A stretch of 64,000 nucleotides of DNA from Himantopus leucocephalus (taxonomy: Eukaryota; Chordata; Aves; Charadriiformes; Recurvirostridae): positions 75,016,413 to 75,080,412 of the forward strand of contig RSEF01000001.1 of assembly GCA_003993805.1 (NCBI GenBank), written 5' to 3'. The notes beneath the pieces were generated by a model. It saw only the letters and a list, made by a program, of their open reading frames with translations, did no database searches and was not told the origin of the DNA. The position numbers were made by a program, and so were the translations under genes. Of the stretch, positions 37,197 to 50,600 are shown piece by piece; within the stretch, counting starts at the first letter, position 1; each line of letters starts with the position of its first letter.

Positions 37197-38966
37197 TAAG
37201 TGGTTCTACCATTGCTGAGTAGTATAATTTGGCATCTACTTAGGTATTGAGACTTGTGACTAGGCTAATTTTTCCGAACGAAAATATCTTGCTAAATTTC
37301 AAGATGTTTAAATTTTATCTATTTTATGGAAAAATTGTGCGTATTTTCCAAGGCTGACTTCAGGATGAGAAAGCTAAGGCAGAAATTTGACTGTGTTGCA
37401 AGGAACAGGACTGCTTTCTAGGTTACAGCTTCTTCATTCTAACAGTATTATTTACAAACTATTAGAGGAAAAATGGCTCTTTTTGTCAGTACCCCATAAT
37501 ATCTAAGCTATTTAAAAAGATTAGATTAAAACAGACAAATTCATGGCAAGAAAGTGGAGATTTACATTTAGTTGTATGGAGATTCACAGTGGACAGGGGC
37601 AGAAAATAACTGAAAGGCAGGGTGAACATGAGTGAATTGGACATCTTTTGATCCTGAAACTATCTTTACGAAATGGGTATTTTGCACAACATCAGGAGAA
37701 AATCTGAATGTTTTCTGAAGTGCGTGGACCAATGAATTACAGGAAAATATAAGGATGCTTCATGCAGAACAAATCTTTTAAAAATGGAAATGGAAAGGCA
37801 ACCAACAAAGAAAAGTGTTAGATTTTTAAAACTAACAACTGCTAACTGCAAAACACGTAAACAAACATAGTCAATTGAAGTAGAAACATGGCTTAGTGGA
37901 GTCAAGATCTATTCTTCATGCCTGTCACTTGTGGTTTGACCAAGAGCACATCATTTAAATACCTCTGTAAATGCAAATACTACTATTTACTTAAGAGAAG
38001 GATTGTACGAGTACATCTGGTAATGTCTGTAAAACAGTGATATCCTGACTTGAAAAGAGTCAGGTCTCTCTTTTTTTTTTAATGTCTTGTTAGTTTAAAG
38101 GAAAAAGAGGATTACCAAAATCTTGCACACTTCAAGCTGCTTTATTTTTGCTAAGAGTACCGCAAACGCACCGAGATTTTCACTTCTTCGCACAAGAAAC
38201 CTGAGGAGCTACAAGGCCACAAAACTACGAAGGAAACACCTGAGAAGCAAGAGGATTCCCCTACCACCAAACCCAGAGCAGACACACAGCAGAGAACTCT
38301 TGGGCAAGACAAGTGAAACTGCCAGCTCGGAGCAAACCTGCGTTTACGGATTTATGGCAGCCTCCCAGTTACAGGCCCATCTGGGTTGGAGGCGGGGGGG
38401 GGGAGGCTGGGAAGACCATGCGCCGGTTACATTTTTGCCATTCCTGCTGTGGTATGGCGTGAATAAATCACAGGGCTGAGGTCAGAACAGCCAGCCCATA
38501 AAGTGATTCATGGGCCCAGCAGCACATTCCCCCAGGACTATGTACTTTATTACAGTAAACCTCAGAACAAGATACAATTTCCTGTCTCAAGGAGCAGCCT
38601 TTAAATCAGGACACCTGGACAGCCCTGCAACCACTTACAGAAACAATAGGTCTCAGCCCCACCGCTGCCTCTCCTTGCTGGCCTGCGCTGTGTGTAACGC
38701 TAAATACCACCTATAGAAACCACCTCCTTCTGCAACAGATTACTGTGGTGACAAGACCATGGAGTCAACGTACTGATATAATCCTATTCTTCAGCCATAG
38801 TTCCCCACCCAAGAAATAAATATTCTCCATCTGTTGTTTTTCTTTCCATTTTAGCTTTTAGGTCTCTTCTGCACTGTAAGAATTTGACCCCAAATGTTAA
38901 GGCAACAAAGGAATTGAAAGGTAACTCATTGGTCTTTCTGTTAGATCCTTCACCAAGAGGGGCTGG

Positions 38967-38997
38967 TTTTTTTTTTTTTTTTTGCANTTTTTTTGCA
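38967..38997. repeat. T-run duplicated join around a single N (38987)
   Basis: Seventeen T followed by gca reach the N at 38987, after which seven T and gca appear again. The repeat of T-run plus gca on both sides shows that two contig ends cover the same T tract. The minus-strand open frame at 38897-39205 crosses this N and should not be annotated. Confidence 0.85.
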
Positions 38998-41900
38998 AGC
39001 CGAAGAACCTGACGTGCAATTTAGGTTGTAATATGAATGTTCTCACTGTGATCAAGGACTGTGATCTGAATTTTGGGTTTGGCACCTGGAAAGAAACTGA
39101 GGTGGTGACAGAGATGATGGTACTGTTGGACTCCTGAAAACTCTCACTCTCAGCTAAGAGTAATCTCGCTCTTAGGCCACAGGTTGCATTTTCAGGAGAA
39201 AGCACAAAAGAAAACTCATTTTAAGCCATGAAGCAAAGCAGTGGGTATTTCCTGCTCTACATATTCTGGGGAGCCTTATCTCTAAACACTTAAATGACAT
39301 AAGGCCTTCTGGGCTGTACAGGAGCAACCTGCCGCGACTGCCTTGTATTCTAGTTGTCCCTCAGATAACAGTGAGGCATGTGCCGACTGTACTTCTGCTG
39401 TTCTCCTTGGAAGCAACAGGATACTCTTCAAATGGAGGCATCCCATGTTCACACAAAGTGGGACAGAAGAAAAACTTGCTTTGCCTCCTTCAGATCCATA
39501 ATGGATCACCAGAATGAGAGTTTCACTCAGGTATATTTTTTCAGTACGCAGCATTCGACAATGGGGAGCATGAATAAGAAAAAGGGAAGGAAGCTTCCCT
39601 TTCAGCATTTATTGGTAAAAGGCAAGACTTTCCTATGGCTTTGCTGACATTAAGTCATTCTGTAGAATCACTCTGCAAATAGTGGAAGAGATCCTGATTA
39701 CTTTCACTCTTCACAGTTCTTTCAAATCTTAAAACTATAGACATAACACAGTAACATGCCCCTAGGGAACTGGCTTCATGGAAAACGTAGCTAGGAATAA
39801 GAAGCTTACATATACTGAGACACACCTGAAATACTTTCAGAGGACAAGGACATTAGAGAAAGTAATAGAGGAGGGGAATTTTGGGGGAAATTCAGGGGAA
39901 AATTCATCAAACACTGAAAGTTAAGAATGCTATTGAATGGGTCAAAGTAAAAAAAAAAATCTAGATAAGGAAAGAGGAAAAGAGAAGGATTGATAAAACA
40001 GATGTAAGTAATGCCAAACCCATCAGATTTGTCCAAGACTGAACCGTCCTGAAGCTATTTGTTTCATGATTACTTTTCCTACAAGCGAAACAAGTTATGT
40101 GGAAAAATACTTCTTCCACCTGCTTATTTTATTTTGTTTTATACTACTTACAGGATCTCCTTCACTTTTGTGGACTGTTTCAGAGCTTATAGTAGGCAGA
40201 ATCAAGGCTTATTCATTGATTTTATCCAGTCTGATTTCCTGTACAGAACAAATACTTACATTGTATCCAGTTGCTCCCACTGAGGCCAATAACTTATTCT
40301 GGGGGGTAGGAAAAGGACATGTACTTGTGACTGAAAGCCATGAGAACGGGCTGCTATCCTTGTGAGTTTGTCCCGGTGGTTAATAATTTTTGCTGTCTGA
40401 AAGTCTTATGTGTTTCTAATCCTATTTTTGTTGTCCTCAGTTTCTAGATAATGATCCTTGTTTTGACTGCCTCTACTGGAACAAACAGTGTTTTAATGTC
40501 ACTATTATTTAATATTCTAGATACGAGAACTATACAGGGTATTGTGACAACTGTATCAACTACCCTATAAAATAGAAGTAAAATCCTTTTTCTATTCATA
40601 CTCATTAATCCTACTTCTATGTAGCCAAAGTTCTGCTGCTGCCAATGGCACATTGTTTTTTTCCGTAACATTGCTACATCTTTTCCAAGTCATTCCTTTC
40701 AAAATAGTGTACAATAGTCTCCATATTGTTCTAATTTATATGCCTAATGTTCAGATGCACTTTATGTAAATGAGTTCACATTAAGAAGCAATTGAAATTG
40801 CTCCACATGTCCGTTCTCACCATTGGGTAACACTATGCCATTTTCTTTATCACCTGCAAGTTCCATTGACTGTCATTTTATACTTCCAGCTCACTGATAA
40901 AATGATTATTAGCATCAAGCATAGTACCAAAATCTATGAAGCTCAAATCTAAATATCACTGTTCAGTTTTAATTGTAATTGATAAATGCTGACAGATAAT
41001 GCCCACTTTAAGCATATTATCTATACAGCATTAATACATAATGTTGGGGATTGGTCATTTACAGAAGTCTATATATAATGCAAAAAGTTATTTCTATTAA
41101 ACAAGTTAATTTTTTGTTTAAAACCAAACTTTAGAGATAATCAAGGAATCATATCACATTTTTTTGACATTACACATCTTACACAAATCAAGTGGACTGG
41201 TATTAATTAAAAGCCTATTCTTTAATTCTTTACATTATTGGAATCTTTCATCAGCTTATTCATTACTTTGATCACAAATTGTAACAGTTAATCAATTCAT
41301 AGCAAGTTAATCATCCTGCCTGCCATTCTGCAACACTTCCAGAACTTTAGCATTTCCATAACTTCTAGAATTTCACCAGAATTTCAATATTTATTAAACT
41401 TTCAAGGAGCCAAAATTCCCTTCAGCCAACTCCTCTTAGTGTTCTTAGATACCAGAAATCTCTGCGTGCCACCCTCAACACGTGTATAACATCTTCAGCA
41501 GTTTCATATATTGAAAAGAAAGAGGTACGGAATGCCACAGTGCCTTTCTAGAAAGAGAGGCAAAATAATTTCTGTTCAATTCCTGTGTGATCCAAATTAA
41601 AAATAAAGGATGTCACAAACCAGTGAAATAATATTTTAGGAATATTGCAAATACCTCAAATGGCTTAATGAACTGAAGAAAAAAAAAAGGAATAGATCTT
41701 TCTTGACTTCGTTTTTCCAGTAATTCTAATTATGCTGACTAATTTACTACCAAAAGCAAGCAGCAAATTTTTATAATTGAACAGGGTTTTAATAATTTGA
41801 ATGCTGGCATTAAGAAAAAACAGTGGTCATTTCATGACCACAGCAAATATGAATGGTGTTCTCTCTGAAACTAAAGACAAAATTGCCATTGACTTCATAT

Positions 41901-42334
41901 AGTAAGAGCTGTATTAAGGGACTGGATTCCCTCTGCCTTCTAAATGGCTCTAAATACTCATTAAATATTCCTGAAAAACTTTCAGCATTCCATCTATCTA
42001 CTTAAAAATACACATAAATTCATATTTGATAAAAAAACATTTTAAGGTTGCAAAGTGAAATTTGTGGAGGTTGAGAAATGTAATCATAACACTATCTACT
42101 CGTGGGGATACTTTATGCTGCTTTAGACTTTTATTAAATGAGCATATACAGGTTTGACCAAGAAACCTCTACGTCATTTCATCTTGAAAAGCTTATTTAC
42201 CCATGGTAGTAATATATTCCAGGACTATGGCAGAAGAGCACCTTAAGTTGCTTAACAAAATCATCTTCAGATGAAACAGAAATTAGCACCAGTATACCCA
42301 TAAGAAATTCCAGCTAATCATTTGCAGCAAAGTG

Positions 42335-42393
42335 CTTGACTGTGACATGATCTTAAAGGTCCTTTCCAACCTAGACGATTCTGTGATTCTATA
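42335..42393 (+). repeat. CR1 LINE 3' terminus
   Basis: The + strand reads tgatcttaaaggtcctttcc then aacctagacgattctgtgat and tctat, the standard avian CR1 3' end, with only about 50-60 bases retained. Severe 5' truncation is usual for CR1. The end lacks extra copies of the terminal octamer-like unit. Confidence 0.9.
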
Positions 42394-42910
42394 CAGAATG
42401 GCTTCAAGGGTGGAGTTAACAAGCAAGTTTTGATTTTTAGGTTTTATCTAGAATGTATAATCCCCAATCCTATTTTCAAAAACTCTGACAGATAATGTGT
42501 TACTAACATGTTTTCAATGCAAAACATAATAGAGTAGCAAAAGGAAATAAAAGATATATTTTTTTTTTCCTTCATGTCTTGCATTTTTACTTACTGGTGT
42601 GATAGAGATAAAGGGAAGATACTGGTAACTAAGTAGAATAAATGGTAGAAATGAGAACTATCTCCTCTGTCCTCTCCAATTGATGGCGGTACTCTATATA
42701 ATCTTCTATTCAAATGTAATGCTATCACATCTGTGTCAATCAAGACAGCCGTTCATGGTGTTTAGACCTGAAAGCTCGTTTGTGCAACAATACTAACATG
42801 CCAGGGACACCATGAAAAGCTCAGTAACGTGCCGAACTCTCTAACTTTTCCAGGTGATTTTTTTAGGTTATAGCAAATACCAAGGGAGCTTTTTTTTTCC
42901 CCTTCTCTCC

Positions 42911-43140
42911 AGACGAGCGTGTCCTATGAAAGCGTTACCCATGGTGTAGCGAGGTAACCAAAGTCTACCACAAGCCACAGCGAGGGGATTAACACCGCTA
43001 ACTTTCATGTGGCCTCGGAGCCGACGCCGCGCTCCTCAGAGAGATCAGCGCCTTTTCGTCTGGCTGCAAAGAGAACAGTGTGTTCGGGGATGTATGAAAG
43101 CCCCTCTTCCCCGGCACGATGCTGAGAGAGGCCGGTGCAT
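42911..43140. promoter_or_regulatory. CpG cluster, possible regulatory element
   Basis: I count about seventeen CpG dinucleotides in 230 bases, including ccgacgccgcgctc at 43021-43034, the densest CpG group in the window. The neighbouring intron is AT-rich and nearly CpG-free. The overlapping minus-strand open frame at 42998-43225 has no recognised homology. A short CpG cluster deep in an intron may be an alternative promoter, an enhancer or a GC-rich repeat. No TATA box or initiator is obvious. Confidence 0.3.
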
Positions 43141-43144
43141 GTTC

Positions 43145-46100
43145 ATAGCAGAGGTCACTCTGAGGGGAGGAAAGCAATAACAACCTGACTGGAACAGACA
43201 CCTTCTTCACAGAGAAGTCAGTCATTTACGTTTTCAGTCTTGTACACCTCACTGCAAAAGATTTTGAAGTAGTTCATTTAAAAATAGAGCAGGGAGTCTG
43301 CTCTTGAAGCAGAAATAAAGTACACACACTAAATATAACCCATTCCAGCCTCTAGAAAATACTGCTGAGAGTAATGGCCCAAAAGACTCTCTGGGAAAAA
43401 GAACGTTTTAGAACAAGGAGGCTAACATGCTGTAACAGCTTTGCAACATTAAAGTTAATGGCAGTTTTTCATTAATACGGCTAGTCAATATTATTTTGTT
43501 TAAATTAGAATTTTACCATTTTTTGATGTCTCGAGTTAGTGTAGACATTTTCTTTTCCTTTTCCTCTAGTAGAGACTACTGAAAAGAGTGAAAGAATGCT
43601 ACCTACAGGAGAACTTTTAGTTTCTATTAAACCCTTTCAGAGCAAGGAGGCATAAACCAAAGCAGTGAAAGAAAAAAATAGCAGCTGAGAAGAGATCCCA
43701 GGTTCTCCAAGACAAACTCGAAGGGGTAGCAGAGGACTGCATGACCTGAGACAGTGCATTGCTTCCTCTCAAAAAAAAGTGCAGTTTACGACCAATGAGC
43801 AATTCAACCATGAGAAACAAGATCAGACAATTTGCCTCCCCAAAGGACACAGACAAAAGCTGTGTTTATGTTAATTGACATCCTCTCCTTAATTTTCCAT
43901 GCAGTTGAATCACTCCAAGCCCTCATACATTCTGCGGAGTTCTCAGAATCATGAAAAAATGAATTCAAATCCAACAATGTAAAATGAGTGTGTATGACAC
44001 GCACCCCACACATACGTGGGACTTCAAATAAACATGTCTGAATAAGACAGTAAGTCTCCCTAATTCTAAACAGCATTTTCTTATAAAGCCTGAGAACTTT
44101 TTCAGATGCAGAATAGGTAAACGAGGAATGTCCATGCTACTCAGTAATTTTGGGAGGGGAGGGCGCAGGCAGAGAAGAAGGGGGTTTTTCAGTGCAATTT
44201 GGTTACAAACCTTGTTTGCACAGGGCTATGCTGGCCTCATGGTGACTATTCATAAGAGATCCCCAGAAGAGCTGTAAAGTCTGCCTATAGCCCAGGTGCT
44301 ATAATTGCTGTCTGTCAAAACAGAGCTGTTTTCTCAGCAAACATTTCAGAATGCCCAATGCTAAGTTGATTAGTTTGGGGTTTTCTGGGGAGGAGTATCA
44401 GGATGATGACTGAGAGGCAGAGTAAAACTGATGACACTGAAACAAAACTTTGATTTCATTTAAACACTCCAGAGAGCATTTGATTTCTCAGTTAAAAGAG
44501 AATTCCTGTCCTTGGACGGGAAGGGAGGCAGGCAGCGAGGAGGAGTTATTACCAATAATGTCCAGTTCCCACTGTACGAAATATGAATGCGTTCAAGAAC
44601 GAAACGGAGAGGTGCTATCAGTAGAGAAACTGGCTCAGCTGCCCCTTGAGCACAGTGTTCATATACTGAAATGATTCCCAGGTTGCAGAGAGGACTCCCT
44701 TGCAGTCCACCCTGCACCCAGAGCTGAGGTCTCTCTTGGCCAGTTGCTGAGGCTTCTCCTGTGCACAAAAGCCTTGAGAACCTCCATCTTCACAGCGAGC
44801 CTATTTCGAATCCAGCCTGCTCTGTGTAGGTAACGTGGAAAGACAGAGCCGGTTCCCTGAGGTGCTGGCAGCAGCGCTGACCACACAGAGCCTATTCAAA
44901 CCACATCATGAGATCATCTACCCGATTTGTGCACAGGCTGAGCCTGTGCAGGTCCCAGACACCTGAGTATGTGAACTCTCTAAAAAAACCCACCACTTCT
45001 TGCACGAAGCCGCATGCAGAAATATCAGGGCTAGGAAAGGGGGATAGCAGGCGGAGTTGGCACGAGGGAAAAAGGAAGGAAATTAGGAGCATATAACAGA
45101 GCTTCAGCCATCTTTTGCAATTAAAGAAACTCTTCACAGACCCTTAAAGTGGCAGAAGGCATTAGCTGTGCGTTTAGGCTGTGACTTACAACTTCCTACC
45201 TCTACAGCATGGTTAAGACAGGCAACGCAGATGTAAGTCATCGACAACCAGAGCAGCCCCTTACAAGCCCCTTTAGGAAGAACTTGGTGAAGCAAATTCA
45301 TAATGGTTCTTCCTGTACATTATCTGCACTTCTGTATTTTCCATCAGTAATCATTGCTCCTGAACATCCACAGTATTAAAGCAACTTCATTTGTACTGCT
45401 CAGGTTACATCAATGTCAACGCTTACTTGAAGTCCCAGGGTTTTAGGGGTTTGGGATTTTGCCATCAAAACTCACTCCAGGCTGAAACGTGGCAAAGCGG
45501 GGCTCTGCCCCTCCTCATTTCCCAGGCATATAAGGATTTCATATAAGGATTTTTATAAAAAACCCTCTGCAAGCATTTAAGATCTTTTTGTTTTTCTCAA
45601 GCACGAAATGTCCTCAATTATTACTATTATTATATTTGACAAAGGTTAATTGTGAAGTCTCAAAATGTACATTAAAAGTTTTAATTAAAAACAAACACCT
45701 TGTTAAACCCAGTGCAGCATATGTTCCTACTAGAGTGCACCTCCTTATTTTAGCAACAGTTGATACATCCAAAGACTACAGAGGGCATGACAATGGGTAA
45801 TTACAAGGGTAGCTCAAATTGCATAGGCAGTAAGTAACAGCATTTTATGATTCTTTATAAAAAATATTGAATAGGCAACAATGCTAGGACGTTGCAGTAA
45901 TTTTAATAAAAATTTTAATAATGCAATGGACTGATTCAACAATTTCTGAGATTTAATACTGATTAACTAATTTAATGATTTTTAACAACACCTTGAGAAA
46001 CACTAAGCTAGTATTATTACCAGATTTTTTTCAAGCTAATGGTCATTATACAGCACTCTGGGAATGCACCTGTGAAGCAGACATCATGCCAAAAGCCTTC

Positions 46101-46880
46101 AGCAAGCTCTGTGGCCCACTTAAAAAGGCATTTATTTATGTTATCATTCTCACCATTGCCTCAAACCAGGCACTTGCTCCATAAGTAGAATTCACCACCC
46201 AGAATTACACACACAGGTTCCCTTTGCAGCTAATGAGGAAAGTCACACAGCTCAAAGTGGAATTAATGTCAGACAACAAAACAGAGGAACACTTTAACCA
46301 ACAGGAGAGACAGAGAGAACTTGTTTTGTTCCCAGTTTTAGGAATTACAACTATTGCCATGGGAGGATCTATCTGTAGAAGTGGGATCCATAGCCCACAA
46401 GTACTTCTGAGAATACCTGTCTAAAACAGGCATTTGCATACAACTGACTGCGTCAACTTCTTTTACAGCATATAAGTGAGAACTGAATGATGACAGAGGA
46501 AGGACATCATAGTGAGCGGCTTATCTACAGCAATCTGTTTTTTGTAACACTGCCCAGGAACTGTGAAATTTTCAGTCTTGGAAAGTTCAAACCCACGCTG
46601 TAGGACAGCTACTGGAGTAACCAGGCTATAGAATGTATTCTAGGATGATTTTTCATTTCCTAAGCAGGAGGAAATACAAAACTGGGGATCTTTACTGACT
46701 ATACTCAACAAGGTTCCTCACTTCATATTAAGCTATTTTAATTGGTATTTTATTTTTTTATTCTTTTAATGGTGGACTTACAAGCTTTATGTTGTTAAAA
46801 AAGCTCATACCAGGTAAATAGAATGTCCTCTTTAAGAAAGCGTAGAAGACAGTTTTGCATTCAGGAGTGCTAAAAGAACA
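43145..46880. other. Intronic DNA without recognised features
   Basis: AT-rich intron. Paired open frames on opposite strands at 44450-44886 and 44892-45137 are mutual shadows with no recognised domain. A 13-base tandem duplication occurs at 45527-45552. Confidence 0.5.
45527..45552 (+). repeat. 13-bp tandem duplication
   Basis: The unit catataaggattt occurs twice in direct succession (45527-45539 and 45540-45552) without differences. Confidence 0.85.
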
Positions 46881-46881
46881 G

Positions 46882-47616
46882 TGTCCTGGTTTGAGGTAAG
46901 ACAGGACCAATTTTGTTCAGTAACTTTACTTTTTAGCTGGGCCTCTTCTAACTACAGAAATTAACAGCATATTGTGCAGGCACTGTTTGCTCTCAGAGTG
47001 ATACGACCGATGTCTATAGTTGATGCCAAGGAATGGTGTGCAGAGAGGCTCCTGCTTATACTTACTGCTATAACACCCAAGGGCAGATAACTTGGTTATG
47101 TGCCCCATTGGAGGGTTGGAAGTGGAAAAGCGCAGTGGGGTCCCACCTGTGGGGAGGAGCGGACAGGACAGGTGACCCAAAACTGACCAACAGGGTATTG
47201 CATCCCATCTGCCTCATGCTCAGTATAAAAGCTGAGGGATCAAAGGGTCAGCCCTCTTTCTTTAGTGGCCGATGTCTGAGGAGGACTCTGTCTCTTTGTC
47301 TGCCTTTAATCCCAATCTGGAATACAGATCCAGAATCCAGTTCCCGTCTGTCACTGAGTCCAGTCTGGGAATTCCCCAGTGCCAGCCGGTGTCGTGATTG
47401 TCATCTTGGGAGCTTGATACGGTTTTGTATATATTTCATTATTTCCTCTTATTTTATTATTAATATTTCATTAAAATAGTTCAGTTCCTTCTAAACTCAT
47501 AAGTCTCTTTTTCCCTCCTCTGCCTCTCTCTTTGAAGAGGGGTAGAGGGGAGCATCTGTCGGTCCCATCTGGGGTACCCCATGTCCCCAGTAGCTGATTT
47601 GGCCTAAACCATGACA
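46882..47616 (+). mobile_element. Solo LTR of an avian endogenous retrovirus
   Basis: A 735-bp element starts tgtcctggtttgaggtaag and ends ccatgaca, giving the TG...CA ends of an LTR. Inside are conserved avian LTR blocks: ggacaggtgacccaaaactg at 47166-47185, the promoter context catgctcagtataaaag (TATA box at about 47224-47230), and a late AT-rich part with attaaaatagttcag (ATTAAA polyadenylation signal near 47472). The order U3, TATA, ATTAAA fixes the + orientation. No internal gag, pol or env sequence adjoins it, so it is a solo LTR from recombination. The 5-base flanks (aacag and catgg) do not match as a target-site duplication, consistent with age or a small boundary error. The open frame at 47033-47479 lies wholly inside it and is not a gene. 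Confidence 0.85.
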
Positions 47617-47619
47617 CAT

Positions 47620-50600
47620 GGGTGGACCTTGCAAAGTCTCCTTTGCATATCCAACCAAAGGTAAAGTTTGAAAGTTAGTCCTCTGCACTCTGAAAACAAA
47701 TGCATCATATACAAGGAACTGCCACTGGAAATATTCTGTTCCTTGGGGTTATTTTCTAGATTAAACAGTGTTTTATGGACTAATTCTTAAGGATTAAGCC
47801 TTCAACTTCCCCACTTTGCTTCAAACCACAGTGACCACAATTGCATAACAAAAGCTGTTCCACCCAGCTCATGATCCAGAAGGATCATGAATGGCCTCTG
47901 AAATACCACATAGGTGAGTCTGGACTGCTGTGATGTAGCAAACCAAGCACTAACAAAAGTTGGAGCCAATGCCACTAAGACGATGGAAGACCTGAAGAGT
48001 AGCCAAGTTATCAGCCAATGTAGTGGACTTTATAAATGCCAAAGAACAGTTTTGCAACAGAATAGGAGATTCTGTACTGCAAATGCAACTCAATAGAAAA
48101 AATGGATCCAGTTATAAATACAGAATTGTATTATATAGATTCTAGCAAGTTTTGAACAGCAACAGTCTGACATGCAGATTACCATTCCAGAATTTGTTTC
48201 TCTTCCAGCTAACTTGCATGCAAACATTTCTTTTTGAATCAAGGAGCAACCACACCAATGAAAATTTATCAGTCTGTCTCCTTTTATATAAAGTTCCAAA
48301 ATCAACCAGTTATCAGGGCAGCATCATGTGAAATTGCATAATCAATGATAACACCAACATGTCTGAAATTGAAAGTCTACAAGTGATTCCTGAACTGGCA
48401 CAGGACCTGAGGACTACAGCTTTAGCATAGCAATGTTCCAGCATCATATACATTTATATAATGCAGATGAAATGTTAATCGCATCAAGAACTTACATTAC
48501 ATGCTAGGAAGCTACAGTATTGATGATTTTTATGTCTCAAAAGAAACAAATAACAGACACTTCATGTGGCTCTCTATGGATATCCTTTGTCTGAATCACA
48601 GGTTAGTGCATAAAAAGGAAGACTACATGAATGTTTGAATTAATGTCTTATCATCTAAACGACTGCCACCCACACTGATTTTTCTGTCTATTCCTATTTT
48701 AGTAAGTTCACCAAGTTCAATCCTTTGCCATCACAGACAAGCATACCATATAATCACTTTTAAGTGCAGTACAATTTCCACTTCAACCCACGATGGCTAT
48801 CAGAAGACTTCCAGAAATGACATCGGTCTGCTGTCTAAGACAAGAGAATTCCAACTAGAACCAGACTGGGGCCCATAGCTTGAATGGGAAAAGATTTTCT
48901 GAGGCTTGATGCACAAGATGGAGAGGTTCACCATTCAGAACTACTCTCTCTGAGTTTCAATTTATGACTAGGAAGAATATTTCTAGTTAGAGTCAAGTTA
49001 TACTGCAAGTTGTGGTAGCGTCATACATAATAAAAGGAACAGCAGGTAGGAGAAGTTTTCTTATGAAGTTCCCTGAATAATCTAGATTCACATGTCCAGG
49101 GGAGGTAACACTTCTCAAACACTCCAGAACTCTTAACTGGCATGCAAATGGCAATCCCTCCATATGATTGACAATTTCCAGTGAAAATTACACAGCTCAA
49201 AATATTGTATACAAGAATCTGAAATACTGTCTGCAGCACCACTGATTTTAAGTACTAAAAACAAATAAATGCAGGATTGGGCTCCAGTCAATTCTGTAGC
49301 CCCTCTAGTATCATGGATTTAAATTCTCGTGTTCTTACACTTCAGCAGATGAAAGGGCTTCTGTGATAACCTTTTCCACCTTAAAGATGCTTCTTTTAAA
49401 TACAACTCGCATCTCTCTTTGTATACACATAAACAGTAGCAAATGGGATATGGTAGGGAAAGTTCACCATGCAAAAGCTGAGATGCCTCATTGCTGCAGC
49501 CACAAGACAATAAAAGAGATTGGTTGAGATTTTTACAAGTTCTGACGGCCAATTCCACTACTGCTGGCTGGCTCATAGGATTTAAATATCTGCATCTCAA
49601 GTTTTATAACTTGCCTCCCCCTAAGGAATTACTAAGCTTCTTTCCAGAGTCTGTTTAGAAGGGAAACCATTCACTCTGGAAAAGACAGGACTAATGCCCT
49701 TACTCTGGGGGCTCTGGTTTTGGCTTAGTCTCCTCTGTTCCCTGTCAGACACAACAAGAGCGAACCTGATTGCTGTGAGTCAACAATTCTAATCCATAAA
49801 GTTCAAACATCAGGATGCCAAGGACCAGGCCTCACTCACACGCATTACCATGTCAGGCTCTTATTTCCTGAAATTAATGGAAAAATCTGAGGTAAAGCAA
49901 GATAAAGTTACAATAAGGAGGAACGAAAACAGTGATTGCAATTGTAGCAAAAGGGAAACATAGATATTTCCATTGTAGGGAAACCTAAAGCAAACAACAC
50001 TTTTAGGTTAAAAAGAATTACTGCGTGATCAAACTGCTTAAAAACTATTTGCAGGAACTTCTGAAGAAACTCCAAATCTGCTTCCTCCAATCAAGTCTTG
50101 CTGTATTTACTAACGATCAGGGTAGTTGAAGCGATCTCAACTCCCACTAACAACTTAGATCTGATCCACTTTGACACTTGATAATATACAGAAGCACTGT
50201 AGAAAGAGGCATCCTTAAGAGGAAACAGGTTTAAAGCCATGAGACAAAAAGATCTGCAGATTTTTAGTGTTATACCACACCCATCTATGGGAGAAACAGA
50301 ATTCTGCTGCTTGTCTTTTCAGGCAAAGCCCCATGATTTCCTCAGCACCTTCCTTTTACCGTGTCAGTGATTCTAAATTCATTTGGGCTCAACATTGTCT
50401 CCTTAATTTCAGTACCTACAGGGATCTACTCCACCTTCCCAGGAATTTGGTCTCTATTTGTTAACTTCACCTTACATAACATGAACTTTTCTTTTGCAGT
50501 CTAAAACTATTGTTCTGACTAGTATTCAGTTCCTGCTCCTTAAACAGACTAATCTTTCCTCATTGCCTTTATCTCTGGTTCTCTTTCCATTTGCTATTTG

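Larger units (their letters stand above)
35930..42330. other. Intronic DNA, mostly unrecognised
   Basis: About 6.4 kb of intron holding the joins at 37196 and 38987. Positions 38150-38480 are GC- and CpG-richer than the surroundings, with a run of 10 G at 38394-38403 and an open frame at 38123-38479 that has no recognisable homology. Other open frames at 36669-36941 and 39282-39647 look like chance. No exon of ERC1 was seen. Confidence 0.5.

Noticed and set aside
47033..47479. 148-codon + strand open frame
   Set aside because: It lies entirely inside the solo LTR and covers its promoter and U5-like parts; LTRs of this kind are noncoding.
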